DNA of 64,000 nt from Enterobacter cloacae (lineage in GTDB: Bacteria > Pseudomonadota > Gammaproteobacteria > Enterobacterales > Enterobacteriaceae): NCBI RefSeq assembly GCF_011078175.1, contig NZ_JAALCJ010000001.1:682001-746000 (forward strand), written 5' to 3'. How positions within the stretch are numbered: the stretch's first letter is position 1; each line of letters opens with the position of its first letter. Below the pieces are notes generated by a model that was given only the letters and a program-made list of their open reading frames with translations, was not told the origin of the DNA and did no database searches. A program made the translations under genes and the position numbers. Shown piece after piece: positions 8,488 through 15,369 of this stretch.

Positions 8488-8905
8488 TCTCCATCACCCG
8501 CTTAATATCGTCAGGCGACATTGTTACTACCCGAACCGGGCCGCCGCCCTGACCAGTTAATTCAACAACCTGCTTATCGAGGCCTGTGAGCTTCGCCTTG
8601 CCCATGGTTGCTGCTACTGCCGCCGATGATTGCGGCGTCTCAGCACCAAGAGCAGCCTGGCGAGCTTGTTCAAGCTCAGCCAGAAGCGAATCAACGGTGA
8701 CGTTATGACGTTGCTTAATCTCTCCCTGCAATTCAGCCACCCTTGCCGCGATCTTGCCGTTGTCGAGTAATTCTTTGGCTTTACGATTAACGCTCTCTGG
8801 TTTCATCTTGTCAGCAGCATACGCCGTCCGATAAGCCTCAGAAGCATTACCCGTTTCGATGTATGCCTGACAGAAAGCCTCTTGCTTTGGTGTCAGACCT
8901 GCCAT
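8474..8905 (-). CDS. terS: terminase small subunit
   Basis: The product has 143 residues from ATG 8905, which follows GGAG by 7 bases. The start MAGLTPKQEAFCQAYIETG, followed by ASEAYRTAYAADKMKPESVN, is the DNA-binding helix-turn-helix of the terminase small subunit family. It recognises the packaging site and feeds DNA to the large subunit. It overlaps the large subunit gene by 14 bases in another frame. The C-terminal part is helical and probably forms the ring and the contact with the large subunit. Confidence 0.9.
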   Translation of the reverse strand: MAGLTPKQEAFCQAYIETGNASEAYRTAYAADKMKPESVNRKAKELLDNGKIAARVAELQGEIKQRHNVTVDSLLAELEQARQAALGAETPQSSAAVAATMGKAKLTGLDKQVVELTGQGGGPVRVVTMSPDDIKRVMENDDC

Positions 8906-8909
8906 TTTT

Positions 8910-9128
8910 TTACTCCGTTGTTTCATCCGCTGGCTTTTCAGGCTGCTCTGTCGGTACTGGCGTGAACTGCACGCGCTTCACGTCGCCAGGTGTGAAATAC
9001 AGCCACTCGCCCGTCTCTGTCGCCAGCGGCACAAAGCCGTTAACCAGCTCAGGCTGACGTCGTGACATCTTGCCGGTGAAGGTTTCGCCTGTTTGGGTTG
9101 TTAAAGTGATTTGGTAGATGTCGGTCAT
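8910..9128 (-). CDS. small phage protein next to terminase, unknown
   Basis: The product has 72 residues, starting MTDIYQITLTTQTGETFTG. It ends 4 bases before the small terminase start and would be the first gene of the packaging block. It looks like a small beta-rich protein with a C-terminal low-complexity tail (PTEQPEKPADETTE). I recognise no family. Small genes in this place often help packaging or encode HNH-type factors, but no nuclease motif is seen. Confidence 0.6.
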   Translation of the reverse strand: MTDIYQITLTTQTGETFTGKMSRRQPELVNGFVPLATETGEWLYFTPGDVKRVQFTPVPTEQPEKPADETTE

Positions 9129-9180
9129 ATATGGCCTGCTTTCTCATATGAAACGCGTCAGGTAAAATACGCCCCTCCTC

Positions 9181-9205
9181 CACTGCCGTGCAGGCAGTTC
9201 TTTAA
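9181..9205 (+). ncRNA. solitary type I-F CRISPR-repeat-like hairpin
   Basis: Bases 9181-9197 read CACTGCCGTGCAGGCAG. The core CTGCC, five-base loop GTGCA, GGCAG is the stem-loop recognised by Cas6f in type I-F systems, whose repeats share CACTGCCGTATAGGCAG or GTACA-loop variants. The flanking eight bases do not match the usual handle. There is only one copy, so this is not an array. It may act as an RNA anti-CRISPR, or it may simply be a hairpin before the recombinase gene. A weak promoter with TAAAAT at 9163-9168 precedes it. Confidence 0.4.
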
Positions 9206-9216
9206 ATGGAGGATTT

Positions 9217-10077
9217 ATGGAAAAAATACTGTTAATTGAGTGGTTACTGACTTACGAGAAAATCTTACAGCGACGCATAGATTCAGGGCTAATTAAACCA
9301 AAGACTGCCTGTGATTATCGGCGGATGATTTGGTTTTGCCTGAATCATTGGGCCAGGGTGCCATTGGTCGACATTTCGGTGGCAGACATCACAAGCGCCA
9401 TAATGGATAAGGCCGAGATTGCGCCCTTCTCTGCCAGAAGGTTGCGGATAAATATATCTGATGTATTTATTGAGGCGCAAAGGGCTGGATGTATACCGCT
9501 TGGGCATAACCCGGCACTTGTATGCAGAAAGCCAATTACCTTCGTCAGCACTGAGCGCCTTACCTTGGATGAGTGGCTGAGAATATTCAGGGCGGCAAAA
9601 TATGTTGCGCCGGATTTCTTCCAGGTGGCATTGCTACTCGCTCTTGTGACAGGACAGCGTCCATCTGATTTATGCAAAATGGATAGGAGCGATATCAAAG
9701 CTGGATATCTCCACATCGAACAGTTCAAAACCGGTGAACGCATAGCACTACCCTTGAGTCTCGGACTTCACATAATCGGTACCACGCTCGACGAAGTTTT
9801 GTCTATTTGCGAAGCAAGCGGCCCCCTTCTCCAGAGTCGCGGTAGACGTATCAATACATGGACGCTTTCAAGATGGTTCAGGATATGTCGTGAGCAGGCC
9901 GGTGTGCATGCCTCAAATGGAACGCCACCGACATTCAGAGAGCAGCGCTCCTTGTCAGAGCGTTTATATCGGGCGCAGGGCCTCGACACCCAGACCCTTC
10001 TTGGGCACAAGTCGAGAAAAATGACTGATTCGTATAATGATATTCGCGGCAAAGGTTACAGAGTTTTGATTATCTAA
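9217..10077 (+). CDS. lambda-Int-like tyrosine recombinase lacking the arm-binding domain
   Basis: The product has 286 residues; lambda Int has 356. Residues 1-90 match a core-binding domain and 105-286 the catalytic domain. Visible catalytic positions are Arg in TGQRPSD, Lys in EQFKTGE, the second Arg in FREQRSLSERLYR, His in LLGHKSRKM and Tyr in TDSYNDIRG. The last segments match the end of lambda Int closely, but the His of the HxxR box is replaced by Arg, and no N-terminal arm domain is present. The gene faces the terminase genes and sits far from the main integrase. It may be a directionality, resolution or regulatory protein, or a relic. Confidence 0.75.
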   Translation: MEKILLIEWLLTYEKILQRRIDSGLIKPKTACDYRRMIWFCLNHWARVPLVDISVADITSAIMDKAEIAPFSARRLRINISDVFIEAQRAGCIPLGHNPALVCRKPITFVSTERLTLDEWLRIFRAAKYVAPDFFQVALLLALVTGQRPSDLCKMDRSDIKAGYLHIEQFKTGERIALPLSLGLHIIGTTLDEVLSICEASGPLLQSRGRRINTWTLSRWFRICREQAGVHASNGTPPTFREQRSLSERLYRAQGLDTQTLLGHKSRKMTDSYNDIRGKGYRVLII

Positions 10078-10164
10078 CGAACCGCTTACAATGTGCTTCC
10101 CCTGCACGGTATCCCAGGTTCGCTTCCTATAGGCTCTCGGATGGTAATGCGCTGCGATGCGCAT

Positions 10165-10187
10165 AAAAAGCCCCGCGGATGCGAGGC
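10165..10187 (-). terminator. intrinsic terminator, minus strand
   Basis: GCCTCGC pairs with GCGGGGC (one wobble) around ATCC and is followed by TTTTTA. No minus-strand gene ends here, since the nearest upstream one (Rz) stops at 10692. It therefore ends either late read-through or a short independent RNA. Confidence 0.75.
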
Positions 10188-10378
10188 TGTGAGAATTTGC
10201 TACGGTTAAAGTCCAGAGGAGAGACTGTGTCAGAACCTCAGGGATGAGGCTCTATTACCGATACGATTCACAGCGTGGCTAACCGTGGGGGTTGTGCAGA
10301 GAACACCATCAGGCGCTCTACTTTAAAAGCGCTTAGAGATAAGCACTGCCGTAACTTACTGAAACAGGTAGTTGATTT
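10165..10378 (-). ncRNA. candidate short noncoding RNA between Rz and terminase
   Basis: The 345 bases between 10078 and 10422 hold no convincing gene. On the minus strand a promoter-like pair TTGAGT (10413-10408) and TATCAA (10390-10385) with 17-base spacing points toward the terminator at 10187-10165, giving a transcript of about 210 bases. No reading frame longer than about 13 codons was found in the part I translated. The RNA contains a CCTCA-TCCC-TGAGG hairpin. Existence of the RNA is inferred. Confidence 0.35.
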
Positions 10379-10422
10379 GAGCTATTGATATAGCTGATGA
10401 TTTGTTAACTCAAGGTCAATGG

Positions 10423-10626
10423 ATGATATTTATGTTTAACACCAACAAAATTTTTGGCTTATGGCTATATTTTTCTTCGATTTTTACATGCCTTACTCTG
10501 GGCGATATCATTGGTGATAAATTTTTCGAGGGGTCAAGCATTCCCTGGTACATTGGACTTATAGCGTCAGTCATCATTAACTGGAATATTGTCGCTCATA
10601 TAAAAAAACTGGGTGGCCCTACTTAA
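10423..10626 (+). CDS. small membrane protein, two transmembrane segments
   Basis: The product has 67 residues from ATG 10423, preceded by AAGG at 7 bases. An ATG three codons later is also possible. Two hydrophobic stretches, around residues 9-27 (IFGLWLYFSSIFTCLTLG) and 38-56 (WYIGLIASVIINWNIVAHI), suggest an inner-membrane hairpin. The gene is AT-rich and is transcribed against the late operon, so it is probably expressed separately, perhaps in the lysogen. The family is not recognised. A superinfection exclusion role would fit its size and location but is speculation. Confidence 0.55.
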   Translation: MIFMFNTNKIFGLWLYFSSIFTCLTLGDIIGDKFFEGSSIPWYIGLIASVIINWNIVAHIKKLGGPT

Positions 10627-10691
10627 CAGCTCTGTACCAGGCCTGCCAGCGAAATATGTTAAGCCTCAGCTGCCGCAAGCTTTTCACTTTT

Positions 10692-11168
10692 TTAGTTCAT
10701 GCACTGAGTGTTGATGTACTCCTGAAGCACTCTCAGGGCTGACTGGTCTTGCTTGATTCCGGATCTGATACCGAGAACGTTTCGTCCAGCAAAGTCAGAG
10801 AGTTCGACGGTGGCATCATGGCCCACGCCGGTGGTGCCGGAGGCTTCGGTTGAGGCTGGCACTGGACAGCGGCCTTTGACGTGCACCCGACCACCATTAT
10901 CAAGCTTGCGCTGCATACCATCATTTTCAGCTTTCGCATCGGCTAATTCCTTCGTGTATTTGGCATCCAGTGCAGCAACATCTCGCTGGCGCACCTTCAT
11001 ATCTTTGATGGTGTCGTTAGCCAGGCTGAGATTCTTGGTGGCCATATCGCGCTGGTCTTTGTAGGCGATGGCGTTGTCGCGGTAGTGGTTAACAAAGAAC
11101 GCCAGCACGCCGATTAACGCCAGCAACATCAGCTGCAACCAGTAACGTTTAACCAGCGCGCCAATCAT
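10692..11168 (-). CDS. inner-membrane spanin Rz
   Basis: The product has 158 residues. A membrane anchor at about residues 9-27 (YWLQLMLLALIGVLAFFV) is followed by a long periplasmic helix rich in charged residues (about 30-90), the typical i-spanin form. Rz joins with the lipoprotein Rz1 to fuse inner and outer membrane in the last lysis step. The Rz1 gene lies inside this gene in another frame. It starts 4 bases inside the end of the endolysin gene, as in many lambdoid lysis cassettes. Confidence 0.85.
   Translation of the reverse strand: MIGALVKRYWLQLMLLALIGVLAFFVNHYRDNAIAYKDQRDMATKNLSLANDTIKDMKVRQRDVAALDAKYTKELADAKAENDGMQRKLDNGGRVHVKGRCPVPASTEASGTTGVGHDATVELSDFAGRNVLGIRSGIKQDQSALRVLQEYINTQCMN
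10733..10939 (-). CDS. outer-membrane spanin lipoprotein Rz1, nested in Rz
   Basis: The product has 68 residues and is encoded entirely within Rz in another frame. A signal peptide ends in a lipobox LIMVVGC with the acylated Cys at residue 19. The mature part is proline-rich (PQPKPPAPPAW), the hallmark of o-spanins. Nested Rz/Rz1 gene pairs are standard in lambdoid phages. The start codon is the ATG at 10939. Confidence 0.85.
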   Translation of the reverse strand: MRKLKMMVCSASLIMVVGCTSKAAVQCQPQPKPPAPPAWAMMPPSNSLTLLDETFSVSDPESSKTSQP

Positions 11169-11605
11169 GACAGGAACAGAGCCCGCTCTGCCTCCCGGCG
11201 ACGTGTGAGTCCATTCAGGACTTTGCCACCAGCTTTATTCCAGCGAAGGAACTCATCGGCGGCGCCAGCGTAATCACCGGCGTTGAGTTTTCGCAGAAGA
11301 GTCGATGTTGATAATGACCGGGCGCCGAGGTTATACGTGAACGACACCAGGGCATCGAATTCCCCCTGTTTTAGTCGAACCTTCACCAGACGGGACACGT
11401 CGCTTTCGTAGCTGACCAGCCCTGTCTTCAGTAATCGCTCTGCCGTTTCCTGCTTAATCGTCATCCCGGCGCGGATCGGTTTGCCGTCGACAGGTTGAGT
11501 CCAGCCATAGCCGATCGTCCATACGCCCACGCTGTCCTGGTAGGCGGTGAGTCTACAGCCTTCGAATTCTTTGATTAGGGCAATGCCATTTTCGCTGGTT
11601 TGCAT
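11165..11605 (-). CDS. endolysin, T4-lysozyme-like muramidase (GH24)
   Basis: The product has 146 residues. The catalytic triad spacing of T4 lysozyme is present: Glu15 in KEFEGCRL, Asp24 in YQDSVG, and Thr30 in VWTIGYG. It cuts the glycan chains of peptidoglycan once holins open the inner membrane. There is no secretion signal or SAR anchor at the N-terminus (MQTSENGIALIKEFEG), so it depends on a holin. The gene lies 3 bases after the holin gene and 4 bases overlap Rz. Confidence 0.92.
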   Translation of the reverse strand: MQTSENGIALIKEFEGCRLTAYQDSVGVWTIGYGWTQPVDGKPIRAGMTIKQETAERLLKTGLVSYESDVSRLVKVRLKQGEFDALVSFTYNLGARSLSTSTLLRKLNAGDYAGAADEFLRWNKAGGKVLNGLTRRREAERALFLS

Positions 11606-11608
11606 AGA

Positions 11609-11884
11609 CTACTCCGTTATAACGACCTTCGCCAGGTTACCGCGCGCCAGCCACACCGCCATGCAGATGACGGAGTTAAGCAGCAGATCGCCTAGGTTAA
11701 CCTGTACGTAATGGCCGAGCAGAATGTTGAAGGCGTTGAATCCGGCGGCAAGGATGACCAGATAGGCCAGCACCGCGACACTCAGGCGATGACGCTTTCC
11801 CTCTTTCCGGAAAAACATCAGCCTGACCATGATTAACAGGCAAACTATGGCGTTTGCATCCATCAGAAGAAGCTGCCATGTCAT
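11609..11884 (-). CDS. holin (phage holin family 3-like)
   Basis: The product has 91 residues with three hydrophobic segments (about 4-25, 35-56 and 66-80), the class I holin pattern. It ends 3 bases before the endolysin. Holins form large holes in the inner membrane and set lysis time. The family is assigned from size, topology and cassette position; the sequence pattern resembles the family 3 holins of enteric phages. Its start overlaps the preceding membrane gene by 4 bases. Confidence 0.8.
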   Translation of the reverse strand: MTWQLLLMDANAIVCLLIMVRLMFFRKEGKRHRLSVAVLAYLVILAAGFNAFNILLGHYVQVNLGDLLLNSVICMAVWLARGNLAKVVITE

Positions 11885-12282
11885 TTATCTTCCTCCCCCA
11901 GCCCCGGCATCTTCCCGCTTTTGGATTTGCGGAGAATGCGCAGCAGGACTGCCACGGAAATGGAAGCAGTGACAATTGCACCGACAGCTGGCGATACCTC
12001 AATGCTGGCCGGTGGCTTCATCAGGCTTAACGGTGTGTTGATGATTCCGGCCATGATTTTCGCCATGGGTACGGAGAAGAACACGCCACTGATAAACGAT
12101 ATCAGCGCAAAGATAGCCTGCTTCCAGAGTTGATGGGGATCTGAGGTCAGAACGTATAGCGCAGTTCCGGCGAGTGATCCGAGCATCACTGCTGGAGTCG
12201 CCTCCGGAAACAGCGTGGCAAAGGTTACACCGACTGATGACGATGTAAGACCAACGCCTACGATAGTGAAGGTCTCAGACAT
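11881..12282 (-). CDS. second lysis membrane protein, putative holin
   Basis: The product has 133 residues with about three hydrophobic segments (around 30-50, 57-78 and 98-117) and a charged, lysine-rich C-terminus. It is the first gene of the lysis cassette and overlaps the next holin by 4 bases. Dual membrane proteins in this place often form a holin and antiholin pair. The family resembles phage holins of the PF16931 kind. Which of the two proteins is the true holin cannot be decided from sequence. Confidence 0.7.
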   Translation of the reverse strand: MSETFTIVGVGLTSSSVGVTFATLFPEATPAVMLGSLAGTALYVLTSDPHQLWKQAIFALISFISGVFFSVPMAKIMAGIINTPLSLMKPPASIEVSPAVGAIVTASISVAVLLRILRKSKSGKMPGLGEEDK

Positions 12283-12366
12283 ATTTATTCCGTGTGTAGT
12301 TGGTTCAGGCCCTCGGGCGATTTAACAAGTAGGCGTGTCGATGATGATTCCCGTGAGCCTGGAATT

Positions 12367-12389
12367 AAAAAAGCCAGCGACAAGCTGGC
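12367..12389 (-). terminator. terminator before the lysis cassette
   Basis: GCCAGC, loop TTGTC, GCTGGC, then six T on the minus strand. It lies 85 bases before the first lysis gene and fits the tR'-like terminators that only Q-modified polymerase passes. Confidence 0.85.
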
Positions 12390-12446
12390 AATGTGAGGGT
12401 AAGGCAATGTCGGCTCTCTGGCCGAAGGGTCCCAGGTAGTGGGTCT

Positions 12447-12552
12447 GTGTGTGGCGATCGGACTCGAACCGATACTCAGGTTCAGCATTAGCATCATGCC
12501 TGCCCTGCCGGATAACCGGTTGATGCGTTACTCTACCCATTCAACCCGCAAG
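12447..12552 (-). tRNA. tRNA-like sequence, probably degenerate
   Basis: On the minus strand a perfect T-arm is seen: ATCGG, loop TTCGAGT, CCGAT (12473-12457), followed by CGCCACA as a possible acceptor 3' strand. Upstream, GGGTAGAGTAA looks like a D-loop, and GGCAT-GATGCTA-ATGCT could be an anticodon arm, but it lacks the expected T before the anticodon. No 5' acceptor strand pairs well with CGCCACA. Lambdoid phages often carry tRNA genes between Q and lysis. This copy is probably decayed or unusual, so no amino acid is assigned. Confidence 0.4.
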
Positions 12553-12671
12553 CGGGAATTGAGTTACACCAAAACGGATAGAGCACTGAGCATTTCGTTG
12601 GCGCTCCATGCTGCTGCGTGGGTTGGGTTATGAGCCCTTCACGCCAATGCTCTTTCCTGTTGTGCAGATAC

Positions 12672-12693
12672 AAAAAAGGCCGCCTGAGCGACC
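12672..12693 (-). terminator. terminator after the 80-residue gene
   Basis: GGTCGC, loop TCAG, GCGGCC and six T on the minus strand, 20 bases after the stop of the gene at 12713. It is nearly identical to the terminator at 4215-4239, which suggests both came with similar orphan gene cassettes. Confidence 0.85.
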
Positions 12694-12712
12694 TGTTTGT
12701 TGATTTTCACCT

Positions 12713-12955
12713 TCACCGCATCATGAGTCCACGTATAAAGCCTTTGAAGCCTTCAGCGTGTCTCCTGTAATGCGATGTGCACTCATCAATGACATCATGG
12801 GCTGACACAAAGCGAAGTGACTTGCTACCAACCTCTTTGTGCACTTTGTTTATAACGTTGAATATTCGAACACTAAAAGCATCATCCACCTTTCTGATTT
12901 CGTAACGATAGGTGATGTTGTTAGTGCCGCCAACGTAAAGCTGGAAGTTCTTCAT
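12713..12955 (-). CDS. orphan gene between two terminators, unknown
   Basis: The product has 80 residues, starting MKNFQLYVGGTNNITYRYE, with GAGG 7 bases before ATG 12955. It appears to be a small alpha/beta protein with a basic end. Terminators lie on both sides (13049-13079 and 12672-12693) and the 90 bases before it are very AT-rich, so it must have its own promoter or depend on Q. I recognise no family. Placement just downstream of Q is a common insertion point for extra genes. Confidence 0.65.
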   Translation of the reverse strand: MKNFQLYVGGTNNITYRYEIRKVDDAFSVRIFNVINKVHKEVGSKSLRFVSAHDVIDECTSHYRRHAEGFKGFIRGLMMR

Positions 12956-13048
12956 GATGAGGCCTCTGTGTTTTAACTGGAGGCCACATTTTACATAAGT
13001 AAAAAATGATTTTTAACTTTTAAAGACTACTTGGTTTACATAAAGCAC

Positions 13049-13079
13049 AAAAAACAAAGCCCCGCACATTGGCGAGGCT
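13049..13079 (-). terminator. terminator after Q
   Basis: AGCCTCGC pairs with GCGGGGCT (one wobble) around CAATGT, followed by TTGTTTTTT on the minus strand. It ends the early right operon 65 bases after the Q stop codon. Confidence 0.8.
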
Positions 13080-13144
13080 CTTAATTCTTTGTCGACCTAC
13101 GAAGCTATGGCGACGATATCAGATTTACATGAAATATATGCGTT

Positions 13145-13834
13145 TCAATCCAGTTTTGCAAGACTTCTGTCGAAATTTGTCGCCTTTTGTTGTGAACGTG
13201 ATCGCGTAACCTGCAATAAAGCCCCGCTATCCAGGCGCAAGAAGATGCGCCGCATCTCAACCCAGCGGTCCGTAAACGTCTCTGACCAGTTCTTTGGTGT
13301 TACGCCAACCAGCTCCGCCAGCGCCTGATATTCGTACGTCTCACGCCCTGCCAGCTCCGCTTTGACGTCCTGCGCCGCCAGCCATATCAGTTTCTTCAGT
13401 CGCTCCATCGTCTTGCCAGTCACCTTCTTCGCGCCGAGCTGCTCCCGGAACTCTGCCCACGCCCACTGGGTGATCGCCACCTGGTGCTCAAAGCTAACGT
13501 TCTCGCTGTAGTTCCACAGCAGCCAAGCTTTCTGGTGGTCCTCCATCGACAGGACAGCGCGGCGCCACGATGCGGTCACGAACTCTACCGGGCTGACCAG
13601 CGCGATAGACGATCCCTTGGCGCGGGACTGGCAGCCGCTCATCGCCGGGCCGTCCGGGTTGACCATGCGCTGCTTATCTTTGTCGAATACCTTTTTCCGT
13701 CCCCGGCTGCGCGCAGTCGCGGTGAATTGCGCGTTCTCGGCGAAAGCTACCAGCTGCCCTTTCGTAGCCCCGCTCAGATCTGCGGTCGCCACAATAAGCT
13801 GCTGACGTACGTATTCCAGTTGCTGACTGTTCAT
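13145..13834 (-). CDS. antitermination protein Q
   Basis: The product has 229 residues and matches the phage antitermination Q family by length, by its helical basic composition and by segments such as SVEDHQKAWLLWNYSE-like (here LSMEDHQKAWLLWNYS) and WAWAEFREQLGAKKVTGKT. Q binds the late promoter region and lets RNA polymerase read through terminators into the lysis and head genes. Its place, last in the early right operon and before the lysis genes, is the lambdoid one. It overlaps the upstream small gene by ATGA. Confidence 0.88.
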   Translation of the reverse strand: MNSQQLEYVRQQLIVATADLSGATKGQLVAFAENAQFTATARSRGRKKVFDKDKQRMVNPDGPAMSGCQSRAKGSSIALVSPVEFVTASWRRAVLSMEDHQKAWLLWNYSENVSFEHQVAITQWAWAEFREQLGAKKVTGKTMERLKKLIWLAAQDVKAELAGRETYEYQALAELVGVTPKNWSETFTDRWVEMRRIFLRLDSGALLQVTRSRSQQKATNFDRSLAKLD

Positions 13835-13947
13835 GCGGCTTCCTTATGTGGCTGGTTGGTTTTGGTCTGGCTGTGATTTGCTACTGGCGGCAGGTTGGCG
13901 CGCTTAACGCTTTCGGCCTGGTACCGGACTATCTGCTCTCTGGTCAT
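13831..13947 (-). CDS. 38-residue protein between ninG-like block and Q
   Basis: The reading frame starts MTREQIVRYQAESVKRANL and overlaps both neighbours by ATGA junctions (start 13947, stop 13831). Short basic proteins of this kind directly before Q recur in lambdoid phages. No function is known to me. The coupled translation with Q is the best evidence that it is real. Confidence 0.65.
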   Translation of the reverse strand: MTREQIVRYQAESVKRANLPPVANHSQTKTNQPHKEAA

Positions 13948-14132
13948 TTCCGCTCCTCCATCACCCCAAGGAACGGCCACGACACTAAGCAACAGCACGC
14001 CCATATGGCAGTAATGACCAGCTTCTCTTTGAGCATGAAATTCAGGTTGTTTACCCGGCGCCAGACTCTTGCTGCAACCAGCCCAGCACAGAAGGCGTAA
14101 ACAACCATAGCGGTAACGATTAAAGGACTCAT
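13944..14132 (-). CDS. small membrane protein in the nin region
   Basis: The product has 62 residues with two hydrophobic stretches, about 4-20 (LIVTAMVVYAFCAGLVA) and 38-56 (LVITAIWACCCLVSWPFLG). It overlaps ninG and the next small gene by 4 bases on each side. It probably sits in the inner membrane. I recognise no family and its role is unknown. Confidence 0.6.
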   Translation of the reverse strand: MSPLIVTAMVVYAFCAGLVAARVWRRVNNLNFMLKEKLVITAIWACCCLVSWPFLGVMEERK

Positions 14133-14764
14133 GCTGCCTCCTGCTGTTTCAGTGCTTTGAGCTTGGCGCGATACTCATCGCGGATCCGTATGAAGTCTTC
14201 ACGGCGGTAGTTGGTCATTTCGTGTGGGCCGTTGAGCCAGTCGACGTATTCCTGGCCGTAACGAGCGACCAGGCCAGCTTCGTATTGCTGAGCGACAGTT
14301 GCCTCCTTGGCGGTGTACTTGCCCGCTCCGGCATTGCATGACTTGCACTGCTTATGGGCGTTGCGCTCTTCAAAGCGCAATTCAGGGTTAGCGCCGACCG
14401 TTTTGAAGTGGCCGCAGTCCCACTGGCCGCCATGCAGATCGGGGGGATTCGTCTCATTGCAGCTGATGCATGGCAAATCAGCATCACGCGCACGAATGTA
14501 GGCGTTGAAAGCCTGCTGAGCCTGCGCCTTGTAGTAACCGGCAGGCCGCAGCTCTGCCAGCCGTTCCTTGCGGCGCTTGCGCCCGGCCTTTTCGGACTCC
14601 TTCTGCTCCTTGATGCGCTTGGCTGCCTCTTTCACCTTCTGCTTAGCTCGCAGCTCCAGTGCGTAAATGGCGCCATGTTCAGGACAGCACCACCAGACGT
14701 TGTCGAAGGTGGCGGTGAACTTCTCTTTGCAGACCTTGCAGGTGCGACGGGTTGGTTTACGCAT
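14129..14764 (-). CDS. ninG: NinG recombination protein
   Basis: The product has 211 residues and matches lambda NinG (Rap) family proteins. An N-terminal zinc-binding CKVCKEKF with a later CCPEH is followed by a long basic helix (about 40-75) and a second zinc region with CISCNETN, DCGHF and HKQCKSCN. Rap-like proteins bind and cut recombination junctions and support phage recombination. It overlaps ninE by 8 bases and the next gene by 4, as in other nin regions. Confidence 0.9.
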   Translation of the reverse strand: MRKPTRRTCKVCKEKFTATFDNVWWCCPEHGAIYALELRAKQKVKEAAKRIKEQKESEKAGRKRRKERLAELRPAGYYKAQAQQAFNAYIRARDADLPCISCNETNPPDLHGGQWDCGHFKTVGANPELRFEERNAHKQCKSCNAGAGKYTAKEATVAQQYEAGLVARYGQEYVDWLNGPHEMTNYRREDFIRIRDEYRAKLKALKQQEAA

Positions 14765-14927
14765 GGCTCCTCCGTGCCGCGAGACGCAGCCATTTCTGAT
14801 CCACCAGACGGGCGGTGTAGTCTTTCAGGGTCGGGATGTCAGACGGCTTAACCGCGGGCTTACGCTTGAGGCGCGCCGGAACGCGGAAGATTTCGTTGGT
14901 GATGACGCGAGCGAGAGGACTACCCAC
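14757..14927 (-). CDS. ninE: NinE family protein, GTG start
   Basis: The product has 56 residues. GTG 14927 follows GGAGG by 7 bases; there is no earlier suitable ATG. The C-terminal YTARLVDQKWLRLAARR matches the end of lambda NinE (YTAHLWDIRWLRERAR). The N-terminal half differs, with a basic VPARLKRKPAVKPSD stretch. The gene overlaps ninB by 8 bases and ninG by 8. The function of NinE is not known. Confidence 0.7.
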   Translation of the reverse strand: MGSPLARVITNEIFRVPARLKRKPAVKPSDIPTLKDYTARLVDQKWLRLAARRSHA

Positions 14928-15369
14928 GGGAAGCCCTCCACTCTTGCGCCCAGGCGATGCGCTTACTGGATGCTTCGGAAAACTTCACGCCGCGGTCTGT
15001 GCCGAACCAGTAAATCGCCTCGATGACATCGACCATGTAGCGCTTGCTGGATTTGGATGTGCGGACGCCGAAATAAACGCGGCCGCCGTTGATGCCCGGC
15101 GCGGATTTCTGCTCCTGGTCTTGGGTCTGGTTCACCAGAACGGTGATGAGGTCCTTCCACTCTTCGCGGGTCAGCTTTTCGCCGTGCCAAACCACCTGGT
15201 CAGACAGGTCTTTCAGCAACGGCCACATCAGACGGTTTTGCTTGTCGGTGCGCGTCTCTTCCCGGGCCTCGACGACCATCGGAGCGCGAGGGTTTACTGG
15301 CAGGGTGCGGATGTATTCAATGAGGTTGTGTTTAACGGTGTCGTTAACGACGCAGTAGTGCTGCTTCAT
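14920..15369 (-). CDS. ninB: NinB / Orf recombination mediator
   Basis: The product has 149 residues. It matches lambda NinB (Orf), including TDKQNRLMWPLLKDLSDQV near residue 42 and WKDLITVLVNQ near 70. Orf binds single-stranded DNA and SSB and supports RecBCD-independent recombination, replacing RecFOR. It starts the nin block and is preceded by GGAGGTGGCGT. Together with RecT from the left operon it gives the phage its own recombination set. Confidence 0.9.
   Translation of the reverse strand: MKQHYCVVNDTVKHNLIEYIRTLPVNPRAPMVVEAREETRTDKQNRLMWPLLKDLSDQVVWHGEKLTREEWKDLITVLVNQTQDQEQKSAPGINGGRVYFGVRTSKSSKRYMVDVIEAIYWFGTDRGVKFSEASSKRIAWAQEWRASRG

Noticed and set aside
10345..10358. Second CACTGCCGTA match near 10346
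   Set aside because: Only the first half of the I-F repeat core is present and the GGCAG arm is missing, so no hairpin forms.
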